Source: Listeria monocytogenes (lineage in GTDB: Bacteria > Bacillota > Bacilli > Lactobacillales > Listeriaceae). Taken from it: 64,000 nt of DNA. The DNA lies in assembly GCF_041765605.1 (NCBI RefSeq), contig NZ_CP168900.1:326001-390000 (forward strand), given 5' to 3'. Below the pieces are notes generated by a model. It had not been told where the DNA came from. It saw only the letters and a list, made by a program, of their open reading frames with translations, and made no database searches. The first letter of the stretch is position 1. Every line of letters begins with the position of its first letter. Positions 26,976 through 35,877 of the stretch are shown here, piece after piece. The translations under genes were made by a program, and so were the position numbers.

Positions 26976-28058
26976 ATGACAACAACACTAAAAACCAGCT
27001 ACCAGAAAACAGCTTATAAACTAGGCGGAAACGGTCCGCGCAATATTGGTGTTCTTACAGAAGCACTTCAAAATATAGATGATAACCTAGAAAGCGATAT
27101 TTACGGAAACGGTGCAGTTATTGGGAATTTTGAAACAAAAATTGCGAAAATTCTCGGGAAACAATCTGCAGTATTTTTCCCAAGTGGGACGATGGCTCAG
27201 CAAATTGCGTTAAGAATTTGGGCTGACCGGAAAGAGAATCGGTGCGTAGCATATCATCCGCTCTCTCATTTGGAGATTCACGAACAAGACGGGCTAAAAG
27301 AATTGCAGCAAATCACGCCAATATTACTTGGTACGGCGAATCGACTTGTGACAATTGACGATATTAAAAGTCTTCGCGAGCCAGTTTCTAGTGTGCTTAT
27401 CGAACTTCCTCAACGAGAAATTGGTGGGCAACTGCCTTCTTTTGAAGAGCTTGAGGAGATTTCGGATTATTGCCATGAACAGGGTATCTCGTTACATCTG
27501 GACGGGGCGCGGTTATGGGAAATCACGCCATTTTATCAGAAGTCTGCGGAAGAAATTTGTGCGCTGTTTGATAGTGTGTATGTGTCGTTTTACAAAGGGA
27601 TTGGCGGGATTGCTGGGGCGATTTTGGCTGGGAATGATGATTTTGTGCAAGAGGCGAAAATCTGGAAACGGCGGTATGGTGGGGATTTGATTAGTCTGTA
27701 TCCATATATTTTGTCCGCAGATTATTATTTTGAAAAACGGATTGGGAAAATGGCGGAATATTTTGAGGCGGCGAAAGGATTGGCTGAGCGATTTAATTCG
27801 TGTTCGGGCGTGAAGACTGTGCCGGAAGTGCCGGTTTCTAATATGTTTCATGTTTATTTTGAGAAGTCGGCTGATGAGATTGGGGCGATTTTGACGAAGA
27901 TTCAGGATGAAACTGGCGTTGGGATTTCGGGGTATTTGCAGGAGAAATCGGCGGATGTTTGTGCGTTTGAGGTTTCGGTTGGGGATGCGTTTGCGGAGAT
28001 ACCGGTGGAGATTTTGGAATCTGCTTTTGAATGTTTGGAAAAGGAACTTAAACTATAA
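26976..28058 (+). CDS. Low-specificity L-threonine (allo-threonine) aldolase
   Basis: A 360-aa PLP enzyme of the beta-eliminating lyase family that splits L-threonine or L-allo-threonine to glycine and acetaldehyde. The substrate-binding FPSGTMAQQIALRIW segment, the histidine stacking on PLP in the HLEIHEQDG region, HLDGARLWE and the PLP-lysine in YVSFYKGIGGIAGA are visible. The ribosome site is AAAGGAGTG. The 3' half is more G-rich than its neighbours. It is the last clear core gene before the accessory island starting at 28116. Confidence 0.88.
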   Translation: MTTTLKTSYQKTAYKLGGNGPRNIGVLTEALQNIDDNLESDIYGNGAVIGNFETKIAKILGKQSAVFFPSGTMAQQIALRIWADRKENRCVAYHPLSHLEIHEQDGLKELQQITPILLGTANRLVTIDDIKSLREPVSSVLIELPQREIGGQLPSFEELEEISDYCHEQGISLHLDGARLWEITPFYQKSAEEICALFDSVYVSFYKGIGGIAGAILAGNDDFVQEAKIWKRRYGGDLISLYPYILSADYYFEKRIGKMAEYFEAAKGLAERFNSCSGVKTVPEVPVSNMFHVYFEKSADEIGAILTKIQDETGVGISGYLQEKSADVCAFEVSVGDAFAEIPVEILESAFECLEKELKL

Positions 28059-28070
28059 ATTTGGATATAA

Positions 28071-28107
28071 AAAGACAAGCTATTTTCTATAGTAGCTTGT
28101 CTTTTTT
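28071..28107. terminator. Bidirectional terminator between the aldolase gene and the minus-strand small membrane protein
   Basis: AAAGACAAGCTA (28071-28082) pairs with TAGCTTGTCTTT (28093-28104), with A and T runs on each side. Confidence 0.88.
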
Positions 28108-28115
28108 AGTATAAA

Positions 28116-28583
28116 TTATATTTTATTTCGAGTGATTACTTGATCTTCATAAGATTTTAGCTCGGATAGAATTTCATCAATTGTCTTAGTTTTTTCTCTG
28201 GGTATTTCTATGGACGTCTCTTCTTTTTCTATAATTTCATCGTAACCTTTTCTAGGTTCTTTAAACATTTTATCAAGTTCTTCAGAGCAACTAAAAATTT
28301 TGACGTCTTTACCTGCAGTAAAACTCAGATTTTTATCATTATTTATGTATCCATCAATACTTGTGCCAATAGGATTAAATTCTTCATTGGTGAAAGTAAC
28401 TGTATTAAAGTCTGGAATATTATATTTAAGATATATCGTTATTTTTTCTTTTTGGTCATTAAAGAAAGCTTGGTCTTTTTTTTCTTGCTCTTGATGTTGC
28501 ATATAAAAGTAACCTCCTAGAATGGATAACATTGTGACAATTAGCACAATAACTAGTATAATAATTTTAGTTCGTTTTGACAT
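28116..28583 (-). CDS. Membrane-anchored small protein, candidate immunity to the lipase toxin
   Basis: A 155-aa protein with one N-terminal membrane helix (IIILVIVLIVTMLSILGGYFY) and a charged extracytoplasmic part. The segment ITIYLKYNIPDFNTVTF followed by GYINNDKNLSF resembles DUF1433/DUF3139-type small proteins of Gram-positives, though I cannot confirm the family. The ribosome site GGAGG lies on the minus strand. It is transcribed divergently from a type VII-type lipase toxin gene with only about 30 bp between starts. An extracytoplasmic anchored protein next to an extracellular lipase suggests immunity; this is inference from position and topology. Confidence 0.6.
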   Translation of the reverse strand: MSKRTKIIILVIVLIVTMLSILGGYFYMQHQEQEKKDQAFFNDQKEKITIYLKYNIPDFNTVTFTNEEFNPIGTSIDGYINNDKNLSFTAGKDVKIFSCSEELDKMFKEPRKGYDEIIEKEETSIEIPREKTKTIDEILSELKSYEDQVITRNKI

Positions 28584-28615
28584 AAAAGACCTCCAGAGAT
28601 GAAAGGATGATTGAT

Positions 28616-29761
28616 TTGACTACTAAAAAAGCTTTCACTGATGAAGAATATTTCAAGCTTTCCGAGGCTGTTTATCAAGATGGCACATTAAATAGTAAAA
28701 AAATTAACATTGAACTAAGTGACAGAACAAAAAGTAATTGGAAAGTAGTATCAAAATTGAATGATAAGGCGACTGATACACAAGCTTTTGCAGTTGTTCC
28801 AGAAGAAAAAGGAAAAGATGGAAGAATCTCTTACAACTATAATAACATGGTTTTTGTTTATCGAGGAACAAAAGAGTCAAAAGATTTCGGTAGCGATATT
28901 ATTAATGTATTTGCAGGTACAAATACAAGAACTAGCTTAGATAGAAAATCAAAAAATCCTTTTCAAGTATCTGAAAAATGGACAAAAGAGGTCCTAAAAG
29001 AATTCAATCCTAAAAATCCTACTTCTACTGGTCATAGTTTAGGTGGCGCGCTCTCTCATTATAATTCTATTTTACATGATTTTAATGCAACTACATATGC
29101 TGCTCCCAATATTTATCAATTACTACCTGAAGATAAGCAAAAGAAAGTTCGTGAAGGCTTTTATAATAAGTCGATTACTGATTTCACGCATGATGATGAC
29201 ATGATTGGAACTTTTGACCAGTTTGGTTCACCTATCATAGGCTCCCAATATATAGCGGAACGAAATAAAGTAGAAGTTGGAGTCAAAGGAGTTTTTGGAG
29301 CCATTCCAGGGCACTACAATGAAACATTTGAAGGCTGTTTTTCTAGCGACGGGACGATGAAGTTAAAAGTAGATGTAGATACTATTATTAGGTATGCTCA
29401 GGACATTGACAGGATTATTCATTCGCTGCAAACGAGTAATGATGACTTAGCGAATATTGAAAAAGATCTACAACTAGGTTCCAAGAAAATACAAAATCAA
29501 TTAGAGGATGAAATAGGGATTGGTGGAGCATATAGTGAATTGTCTACTTGGGATATAGACGATGTTTTAACAGAACTATGTACAAAATATAAAAATGGTG
29601 TTTATTGCTTTTATAACCCGGATGAGTTTGAAAGATATTATGAAATGAATCATCATACGTGTAAACTATTGAAAAATTTTCAAATAGAACTTATTGATGC
29701 AGCCCAGTCTTTTCGAGAAGCAGATACATATTTAGGAGAATGGATTTCTAATAATAATTAA
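28616..29761 (+). CDS. Lipase-domain toxin candidate with C-terminal LXG/WXG-like domain (reverse-order T7SS effector)
   Basis: A protein of about 381 aa. The N-terminal half is an alpha/beta-hydrolase of the DUF2974/class-3 lipase type: nucleophile serine in STGHSLGGAL (near 141), an aspartate cluster HDDDMIGTFD (near 194) and a late GHYNE histidine (near 233). The C-terminal roughly 130 residues (VDVDTIIRYAQDIDRIIHS onward) are helical and resemble an LXG/WXG100-type secretion domain. There is no signal peptide. This is the order described for Staphylococcus aureus TslA. TTG at 28616, nine bases after AAAGG, is preferred; ATG at 28607 lacks spacing. A helical partner follows 15 bases downstream. 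Confidence 0.7.
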   Translation: MTTKKAFTDEEYFKLSEAVYQDGTLNSKKINIELSDRTKSNWKVVSKLNDKATDTQAFAVVPEEKGKDGRISYNYNNMVFVYRGTKESKDFGSDIINVFAGTNTRTSLDRKSKNPFQVSEKWTKEVLKEFNPKNPTSTGHSLGGALSHYNSILHDFNATTYAAPNIYQLLPEDKQKKVREGFYNKSITDFTHDDDMIGTFDQFGSPIIGSQYIAERNKVEVGVKGVFGAIPGHYNETFEGCFSSDGTMKLKVDVDTIIRYAQDIDRIIHSLQTSNDDLANIEKDLQLGSKKIQNQLEDEIGIGGAYSELSTWDIDDVLTELCTKYKNGVYCFYNPDEFERYYEMNHHTCKLLKNFQIELIDAAQSFREADTYLGEWISNNN

Positions 29762-29776
29762 AGGGAGTGATTAACT

Positions 29777-30205
29777 ATGTATGGCAATACTTATCAACGT
29801 GAATATGCCCGTGCAATGGGTGAGACAGCATATGATACGAGCTATCAACTTAAAATTATTGAACGAGAACTCAAGAAAAAAGATTTAACTGAAGGAGAAC
29901 GTTCGAATTTACTTGCAGCAGAAAGTATTTTGAAAAAACAAGTGCAATTAAAAGTTTTAAATCAAGATGCAAAAAAATTAGTAGAAAAACTAACTCAGCA
30001 AACTAGAGATGAAATGAATATGATTCAAATAGAAAATGAAAAAATTGGAGATGAATTAAAATTTATTCAAGATAAATTAGCGGATGCATTTGAATCCAGA
30101 ACTGCAAAAGCTGTTCAAAGTTGGATGAGGAATATTCGGGAAGAAGAATTGGAAGAGCAAAAAGAGGTTCTTGTTATTTGTAAAGAAAGTATCAGAATGG
30201 ATTAA
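29777..30205 (+). CDS. Small helical protein, candidate secretion partner of the lipase toxin
   Basis: A 142-aa, charged, all-helical and coiled-coil-rich protein (IIERELKKKDLTEGERSN ... IQIENEKIGDELKFIQDKL), without membrane helix or signal peptide. It starts 15 bases after the lipase gene with ribosome site AAGGGAGTG, so the two are co-transcribed. Known reverse-order lipase effectors are secreted with small helical partners encoded next door; this gene fits that place. I do not recognise a named domain. A terminator follows. Confidence 0.6.
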   Translation: MYGNTYQREYARAMGETAYDTSYQLKIIERELKKKDLTEGERSNLLAAESILKKQVQLKVLNQDAKKLVEKLTQQTRDEMNMIQIENEKIGDELKFIQDKLADAFESRTAKAVQSWMRNIREEELEEQKEVLVICKESIRMD

Positions 30206-30242
30206 TATAGCGATGAAAACTAAATGAAGTCTAGTCTTGTGG

Positions 30243-30271
30243 ACCAATACATGAAATTGTGTTGGTTTTTT
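30243..30271 (+). terminator. Terminator of the lipase toxin operon
   Basis: ACCAATACA (30243-30251) pairs with TGTGTTGGT (30258-30266, one G-U), followed by a T run. Confidence 0.75.
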
Positions 30272-30466
30272 GCATATTCAAAAGTTGATTTTTAGTTTAT
30301 TTATGTATTATTTCACTTAATTTGACAAAAAGTATGTTTTTATATCTTTTTGATGCTGTTTTTAATGGTCAAATGTAAATAATTAGTCACATTTAGAATC
30401 ATTATTTCTACTATAATAGAACTAGGAAGATAAATTTAATATAAAGAATATATGGGGGATGGAAGT

Positions 30467-32128
30467 ATGAGCATTATTAATAGTAATTTTAGAAGTTTAG
30501 GGTCATACATAATGGAGAATGTTTACAAAATACCGGATTATCAAAGGGAATACTCTTGGGAAGAAACTGAGTTAGAAGACTTATGGATGGATTTAAGTCA
30601 AATCATAAATGGTGAAACTGAAAGTCATTTTTTTGGACAAATTGTAATACACATCGATAAAAAAGTAGATGAAAAACTTATTATTGATGGACAACAAAGA
30701 ACAAGTACAACGGTTATTTTGTTAGCAGCAATGAGAGATTTATTTATAAAAATACATGATTATGGTTGGGAAGATGCGCGTTTTGATGCTGAGGACATTA
30801 CTACGAAATTTATTGGGAGATATACTCAAACTAGAGATGAACGTAAATTAATACTTGGTGAGAATGATAAAGAATACTTTTCAAATAGAATTCAATTTAT
30901 GACGCCAGAAACAAAAAAGAAGCAAAAGTTAACTAACTCACAAAAAAGAATAGATTTTGCTTATGACTATTTTTATAAAAAACTAGAAAAATCCATGGAC
31001 TCAGCTGAAACTTTGGAGAATAAATATACAGTTTTAAAAGAGTTTTTTAGTACTTTTACTGAAAAATGCTCTGTTATGTTTGTAGAAACAGATGACATAA
31101 ATGAAGCTTTTATTATTTTTGAGACATTAAATGCTAGAGGAAGAGATTTAGAGACAGCTGACTTATTGAAGAATCATTTGTTTAGAGTTGCGAATAAGAA
31201 AATTGATGTTGTAAAAGAAGAATGGAAACAAATGCTAGAATTTCTTGGGAAGATTGATACTACTAAGTATATTCGGCATTTTTGGAATTCCCAAAATTCA
31301 TTTATTAGAGAAAAAGATTTGTATAAAGTAATAAGAAAAAAAATAACAACACCATTAGAAGCTAATAATTTTATGAAAGATTTACTCAAACTATCTGAAG
31401 TATATAGTGGTATGGTTAATCCAGCAGAAGATAATTTCTTTGATGCGAATATCCAAAAAGTATTAGCTGATATAAATATACTTGGAGCAAAATCTTTTTA
31501 TCCTATAATATTAGCAATGGTGAAGAAAGGCTATGACTTTAAAGAGATATATGAAGTCCTTTCATGCATTGAAGTATTAGTGGTAAGGAATTTCGTGGTG
31601 TCAGGCTTAGTTGCAAATAAATATGAAATAGAGTTTTCGAAAATTGCTTTTAGAATTTATCAAGAAGATATTGAAGATTTCACCGAGATTATGAGCTTAT
31701 TACGAAAAAATATTGTAGCAGATAACGATTTTTTACATAATTTTTCCAGTTTTGAGATCAAAAATAAGCCTAGTATAAGATACATTTTGAAAAAGATTAA
31801 TGATAGTTACTCGAAGGAACTTACTGTGTTAGATGATAACAATAAAGTTCATATTGAACATATTATGCCTGTAAAAGCGACTGATTGGGACATTATTAAA
31901 GAAGATCATGGTGAGTATCTATGGAAATTGGGCAATCTTACTTTACTTGGTGGGGAATATAATAAAAAATCTACTAATAAAATATTTAATGAGAAAAAAG
32001 AAGTATATGAGTATTCGCAAGTACAGTTGACGAAAGAATTGTTGGATTATGAAGAGTGGACCGTAGAGACAATTCAAGAACGACAAAAAATCTTAGCCGA
32101 GGTTGCAGTTAATATTTGGAAGGTTTGA
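30467..32128 (+). CDS. DUF262 / DUF1524 protein, GmrSD-like (type IV restriction candidate)
   Basis: A 553-aa protein. The N-terminal DUF262 domain has YKIPDYQREYSWEETELEDLW and the NTPase/nuclease signature DGQQRTST (near residue 75). The C-terminal DUF1524 region has the His-Me-type nuclease motif HIEHIMP and the following GNLTLLGGEYNKKSTN. This is the layout of GmrSD and related enzymes that attack modified phage DNA or take part in other phage defence. The ATG at 30467 has GGGGGA nine bases upstream. It sits next to a type II restriction-modification pair, so a defence role is likely; the target is unknown. Confidence 0.82.
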   Translation: MSIINSNFRSLGSYIMENVYKIPDYQREYSWEETELEDLWMDLSQIINGETESHFFGQIVIHIDKKVDEKLIIDGQQRTSTTVILLAAMRDLFIKIHDYGWEDARFDAEDITTKFIGRYTQTRDERKLILGENDKEYFSNRIQFMTPETKKKQKLTNSQKRIDFAYDYFYKKLEKSMDSAETLENKYTVLKEFFSTFTEKCSVMFVETDDINEAFIIFETLNARGRDLETADLLKNHLFRVANKKIDVVKEEWKQMLEFLGKIDTTKYIRHFWNSQNSFIREKDLYKVIRKKITTPLEANNFMKDLLKLSEVYSGMVNPAEDNFFDANIQKVLADINILGAKSFYPIILAMVKKGYDFKEIYEVLSCIEVLVVRNFVVSGLVANKYEIEFSKIAFRIYQEDIEDFTEIMSLLRKNIVADNDFLHNFSSFEIKNKPSIRYILKKINDSYSKELTVLDDNNKVHIEHIMPVKATDWDIIKEDHGEYLWKLGNLTLLGGEYNKKSTNKIFNEKKEVYEYSQVQLTKELLDYEEWTVETIQERQKILAEVAVNIWKV

Positions 32129-32298
32129 TATGTTTATGCTGAGCTAGATAATTGAAGCATGTTAAAGTAATTATTTAACGAAGATAATTACTATACTCTG
32201 AAATATGCTTTGGTTAGTTAATTAATTTTTGTGTTATTTCATTTGATAGATACTCACTGTTTGTTTCTTAAATTTATAATCATATGTAGTTGATTAAA

Positions 32299-32343
32299 TA
32301 AGCCTCTTAAAGTTAGTTTTTTTGTCTAACTTTAAGAGGCTTA
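32299..32343. terminator. Bidirectional terminator between DUF262 gene and restriction endonuclease gene
   Basis: The 18-bp arms at 32299-32316 and 32326-32343 (centred on AAGCCTCTTAAAGTTAG) have a 9-base T-rich loop. It lies between two convergent genes. Confidence 0.8.
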
Positions 32344-32377
32344 TTACTTCATATTTCTAGTTAGTTCTATATGTATT

Positions 32378-33253
32378 TTAATCAGTGAAGGCCTCAAATA
32401 AATATGCAGAAATCTCTTCTTCTAAATTATTGGGATTTGGAATTAATATTTTTTGGACTTGTAGTCTATTTTCATTGAAATAACGAGATAAGTCTGGTTT
32501 GTCCGAAAGATTTTCATACTCATTCTCTGTGATAATCAAGTTTATTTTGGTAGCATCTTCTGGTATCTCATTCATTTGTAAATATTTTTGAAAGACTACT
32601 TCTGGATGTGATAATTCCCACATTCCTCTTAATCGTAAATTTGAATTACCGAGTGGATCCACTTTTTTTATCCGACCAAATTCTTTAGTATCAACGAATA
32701 TTGCATCCGGAAGATCTACTACAGCTTCTTTAATACTTTCTTTTAAATCTAAATATATGGATTCTCTTGCAATAAAAGTGTTACCATATGCTAACCATAA
32801 TCTATAAAGTTTATCATCTTTTTCATTCAGATTACCTACTACATATACAATTTCTTTTTTCTCCCACTGTGATTCCATAATCAATTCTTTAATAGGAAGG
32901 TTTTGAGTATCTGGATAGATATATGCTTTAGGAAATGAACTATTAAGCGCTAAATTACCAACGCCTTTTCCATTCATTTTTTTAGGTTCAACCCCTACAC
33001 CTTCCTTAATGATAAAATCAGGAAAGTTAGAGCTATTACCTTTCCAACTTAAATATTTATCATAGTGTTTTTCTTTTTCAATTTGATGAGAATATGCAGA
33101 TGCTCCAGTACAAAACATATCTTTCACAAAAAATTCTAATGAGTCTCCTGCTGCATTTGCAGCACCATTACCTCTGAAAATTGGTGTTAATCTACAAGAA
33201 TTTCTCTCTAGTATATTACTTAAAGCAATTAACACATTTGAATATTCACTCAT
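32378..33253 (-). CDS. Type II restriction endonuclease, NgoPII-like
   Basis: A 291-aa protein. The region from residue 30 to 110 (AANAAGDSLEFFVKDMF, then GNSSNFPDFIIK, GVGVEPKKMNG, LALNSSFPKAYIY) closely resembles NgoPII-family endonucleases. The PD-(D/E)xK catalytic residues would be Asp79, Glu89 and Lys91 (PD ... EPK). NgoPII cuts GGCC, but family members can differ, so the target is unproven. It is transcribed away from the methyltransferase gene with 127 bp between starts. No separate controller protein is visible. Confidence 0.78.
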   Translation of the reverse strand: MSEYSNVLIALSNILERNSCRLTPIFRGNGAANAAGDSLEFFVKDMFCTGASAYSHQIEKEKHYDKYLSWKGNSSNFPDFIIKEGVGVEPKKMNGKGVGNLALNSSFPKAYIYPDTQNLPIKELIMESQWEKKEIVYVVGNLNEKDDKLYRLWLAYGNTFIARESIYLDLKESIKEAVVDLPDAIFVDTKEFGRIKKVDPLGNSNLRLRGMWELSHPEVVFQKYLQMNEIPEDATKINLIITENEYENLSDKPDLSRYFNENRLQVQKILIPNPNNLEEEISAYLFEAFTD

Positions 33254-33380
33254 TTAATATCACCATAGCCTTTTATTTAGTAAGTAGCTTTCTATATTAT
33301 CTCATGAAATAATGTACTGGCCAATACAAAAAAAATATGTTATGATTAATTATTATATTTACTAGATAGGAGGTTAGAAC

Positions 33381-34616
33381 TTGAAAAATATGATTACTGA
33401 ATCTAAATTCACTTCATCTTCAACGTTGTCAACTCAAGAAATAAAAAAAGTGCTTTTTTCAAAAATTGAAGATGAAAATAAAAAAATTAAAAATCTTTCT
33501 GTTCCTGAAATTGACTACTCAAATATTAATTATGATAATAAGAAAGTTAATGTAGTTAGCCTTTTTTCAGGGGCAGGTGGACTTGACCTAGGATTAGAGT
33601 TAGCTGGCGTTTATGCAAAAAAAGAACAAAAAGAACAGCCTTTAGAACTTTTAAATAATTATCCCCGATACAAAGAGATTAGAAAAGAAAGTTTGTTTAA
33701 TATTATATACTCAAATGATATGTTCAAAGAAGCTAATGAAACATATTTAGCTAACTTTCAAAGTAATATTTTAAAACAAGAATTAGATATTCGAAAAATA
33801 CCTAATTTCCCTAAATGTGAATTAATGATAGGTGGATTTCCTTGTCCAGGTTTCTCCGCAGCAGGTCCTAGATTAATTGACGATGAAAGAAACTTTTTAT
33901 ATATCCACTTTATTCGCGCGCTTATGCAAAGTCAACCTGATTTTTTTGTAGCAGAAAATGTTAAAGGACTAATGACTTTAGCAAAAGGAGAAGTTTTTAA
34001 CCAGGTTGTTCAAGATTTTTCATCAGCAGGATACAAAGTGAAAGCATTTCTTGTTAATTCAAGAGATTATGGAGTTCCACAGCTAAGAGAGCGTGTTTTC
34101 TTAATTGGTACGCATGAAACTAAGCAACCTAATTTTGAGTATATCCTACCGCCTCCAACAAACGGTACAAAAAAAGGATTGTTACCATTTGTCACTCTAA
34201 GAGATTCTATTTTTGATTTATTAGATAAACCAGGAGATTTTTATGAAGGAAGCTTTTCCTCTATGTATTTATCAAGAAATAGAAAAAAAACATGGGAAGA
34301 ACAAAGTTTTACGATTCAGGCTTCTGGACGACAAGCTCCATTACATCCATCTGGTAAGCCAATGGAGAAACTGGATAAAGATATTTGGAAATTAGTAGGT
34401 AATACAAATAGAAGATTGTCTGTGAAAGAAATCGCAAGAATCCAAACTTTTCCTGACTGGTTTGAGTTTTCGACAGGAGGAAATATTAAAGCTTCAAAGA
34501 ATCATAGATTAAATCAACAATATAAGCAAATTGGAAATGCGGTTCCAGTTAAACTAGCATTTGAAATGTTACTTCCTATTGCTAAATATATGAATGAGCA
34601 AAAAAATAGATGTTAG
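33381..34616 (+). CDS. DNA (cytosine-5)-methyltransferase of a type II system
   Basis: A 411-aa m5C methyltransferase. Motif I is VVSLFSGAGGLDLGLELAG (near residue 58), motif IV with the catalytic Cys155 is GGFPCPGFSAAG, motif VI is AENVKG, motif VIII is QLRERVFLIG and motif X is QIGNAVPVKLAFEM. The roughly 55 residues before motif I are an extra N-terminal extension. TTG at 33381 follows AGGAGG by seven bases. It protects host sites from the divergent NgoPII-like nuclease; the base methylated is a cytosine at carbon 5. A long hairpin ends the gene. Confidence 0.93.
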   Translation: MKNMITESKFTSSSTLSTQEIKKVLFSKIEDENKKIKNLSVPEIDYSNINYDNKKVNVVSLFSGAGGLDLGLELAGVYAKKEQKEQPLELLNNYPRYKEIRKESLFNIIYSNDMFKEANETYLANFQSNILKQELDIRKIPNFPKCELMIGGFPCPGFSAAGPRLIDDERNFLYIHFIRALMQSQPDFFVAENVKGLMTLAKGEVFNQVVQDFSSAGYKVKAFLVNSRDYGVPQLRERVFLIGTHETKQPNFEYILPPPTNGTKKGLLPFVTLRDSIFDLLDKPGDFYEGSFSSMYLSRNRKKTWEEQSFTIQASGRQAPLHPSGKPMEKLDKDIWKLVGNTNRRLSVKEIARIQTFPDWFEFSTGGNIKASKNHRLNQQYKQIGNAVPVKLAFEMLLPIAKYMNEQKNRC

Positions 34617-34650
34617 TAAAAAATGTGTATCAAGGAATTTGATCTACTAG

Positions 34651-34714
34651 CATGCAATAAGCATCGATTGTTTAATTAACTTAATTGGAATTAAACAATC
34701 GATGCTTTTGCATG
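34651..34714 (+). terminator. Very long hairpin after the methyltransferase gene
   Basis: The arms at 34651-34677 and 34689-34714 pair over about 26 bp with one bulge (core AAGCATCGATTGTTTAATT). A short T run lies inside the right arm. It probably works as a terminator. Confidence 0.65.
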
Positions 34715-35055
34715 AGAGAAAGAGTATCTAAATAAAGAAATAATAGCTATTCATTTACAATCACCACGAATAATAGTTCAATTCCAAGAAAGTCATCAAT
34801 GCTTCTTTTTTATTACTCTCAAATATTCCATAGTTCTTATATCTATTTCTGATAATATAAAGTGATATAGTATGAGAGGGAAATCTGAAAATTGTTATCT
34901 AAGTAGAGTATTTTCAATACAGTGTGATTTTTTTTAAGAATTTCCATTGTGACTATAGATCTAGTCTATCTATTTATTTTGAGAACTTTGATAAAATTAA
35001 GTTAACAGTTTTAAGTGAATTATGTTAAATATTAAAATTAAAAGGAGACCCACCC
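34715..35055. other. AT-rich intergenic region without a gene
   Basis: No supported open frame. It is strongly AT-rich with many TTATT runs. It contains no recognised operator; a sequence near 35002 resembles a PrfA box only weakly. It marks the edge between the AT-rich accessory island and the core genes from 35056. Confidence 0.6.
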
Positions 35056-35841
35056 ATGCCAAAACTAATCATCGACGCAGACGATTTCGGTCTATCCAAA
35101 GCCATCAACCACGGCATCATCGAAAGCTACAAAACTGGCATCACCACATCCACTTTACTCATGCCGAACCTAGAAACTGCCGAGCACGCAATCGCTCTCG
35201 CAAAAGACCACCCAGACCTATTCATCGGGCAACACACAAATTTCTTACTCGGGAAACCATGCGCGAACCCGGCGGAAATCCCATCACTTGTCGACGAAAA
35301 CGGGGAATTCCATCGTTCCAAATACTACCGCGCCAACACAGAACTGAAATTCCAATACGAAGATGTGCGAACGGAAACGATTGCTCAAATGGAACGGTTC
35401 AAAGCGCTAACTGGTCATTACCCAGAGCATATCGACTGCCACTCAATCGGTGATGAAACGGTTGATCAAGCTTTCTTTGATATTGCGCATGAGTTCGGGA
35501 TTCACACCACTTTAAAATACAGCGGTGATAAAAAATGGCCAGATCAGGAAGGTTATTTACCAATTATTAAACTGCTCGAGTCGGGCGCACTCCCCTACAC
35601 AAATGGTGGTGTCTCGGTTGAGAACTTCCTTAACGATGATTTCGGATTATTAAAATTGGCACCAAACGAAATCGCTGAGATGCATTTTGATGTCGGTTTT
35701 TTGGATCAATTTGTGCTGGATAATTCTTCTTATACGTTGATGCGGTGCCGTGAGCTTGCGACGATTTGTGACGCGCGGGTGCGGGATTGGCTTCTTGAAA
35801 ATGGGTTTGAGCTTATTACGTTTGGGGATTTACAGCGGTAA
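35056..35841 (+). CDS. YdjC/ChbG-type carbohydrate deacetylase
   Basis: A 261-aa metal-dependent deacetylase. The N-terminus KLIIDADDFGLSKAINHGI carries the metal aspartates, QHTNFLLGKP and HIDCHSIGD carry metal and catalytic histidines, and the C-terminus AEMHFDVGF completes the site. YdjC proteins deacetylate N-acetylglucosamine oligosaccharides such as chitobiose phosphate. The ribosome site is AAAAGGAG. The 5' half is notably C-rich for Listeria (many AAC/ATC/CTC codons). The promoter of the thiamine operon overlaps its 3' end. Confidence 0.85.
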   Translation: MPKLIIDADDFGLSKAINHGIIESYKTGITTSTLLMPNLETAEHAIALAKDHPDLFIGQHTNFLLGKPCANPAEIPSLVDENGEFHRSKYYRANTELKFQYEDVRTETIAQMERFKALTGHYPEHIDCHSIGDETVDQAFFDIAHEFGIHTTLKYSGDKKWPDQEGYLPIIKLLESGALPYTNGGVSVENFLNDDFGLLKLAPNEIAEMHFDVGFLDQFVLDNSSYTLMRCRELATICDARVRDWLLENGFELITFGDLQR

Positions 35842-35857
35842 AACTCTATGTTATGAT
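35829..35857 (+). promoter_or_regulatory. Sigma-A promoter of the TPP-riboswitch transcript
   Basis: TTTACA (35829-35834) and TATGAT (35852-35857) have 17-base spacing. It lies across the end of the deacetylase gene, about 20 bases before the riboswitch. Confidence 0.65.
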
Positions 35858-35877
35858 GAACGCAACTTAATAAGAAA

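Noticed and set aside
35002-35015. PrfA-box-like TTAACAGTTTTAAG upstream of the deacetylase
   Set aside because: Three mismatches to the palindromic consensus in an AT-rich region, and no virulence gene follows.
35022-35453. Arginine/histidine-rich frame overlapping the deacetylase gene
   Set aside because: A frame-shadow of the C-rich deacetylase gene; composition and lack of a ribosome site argue against it.
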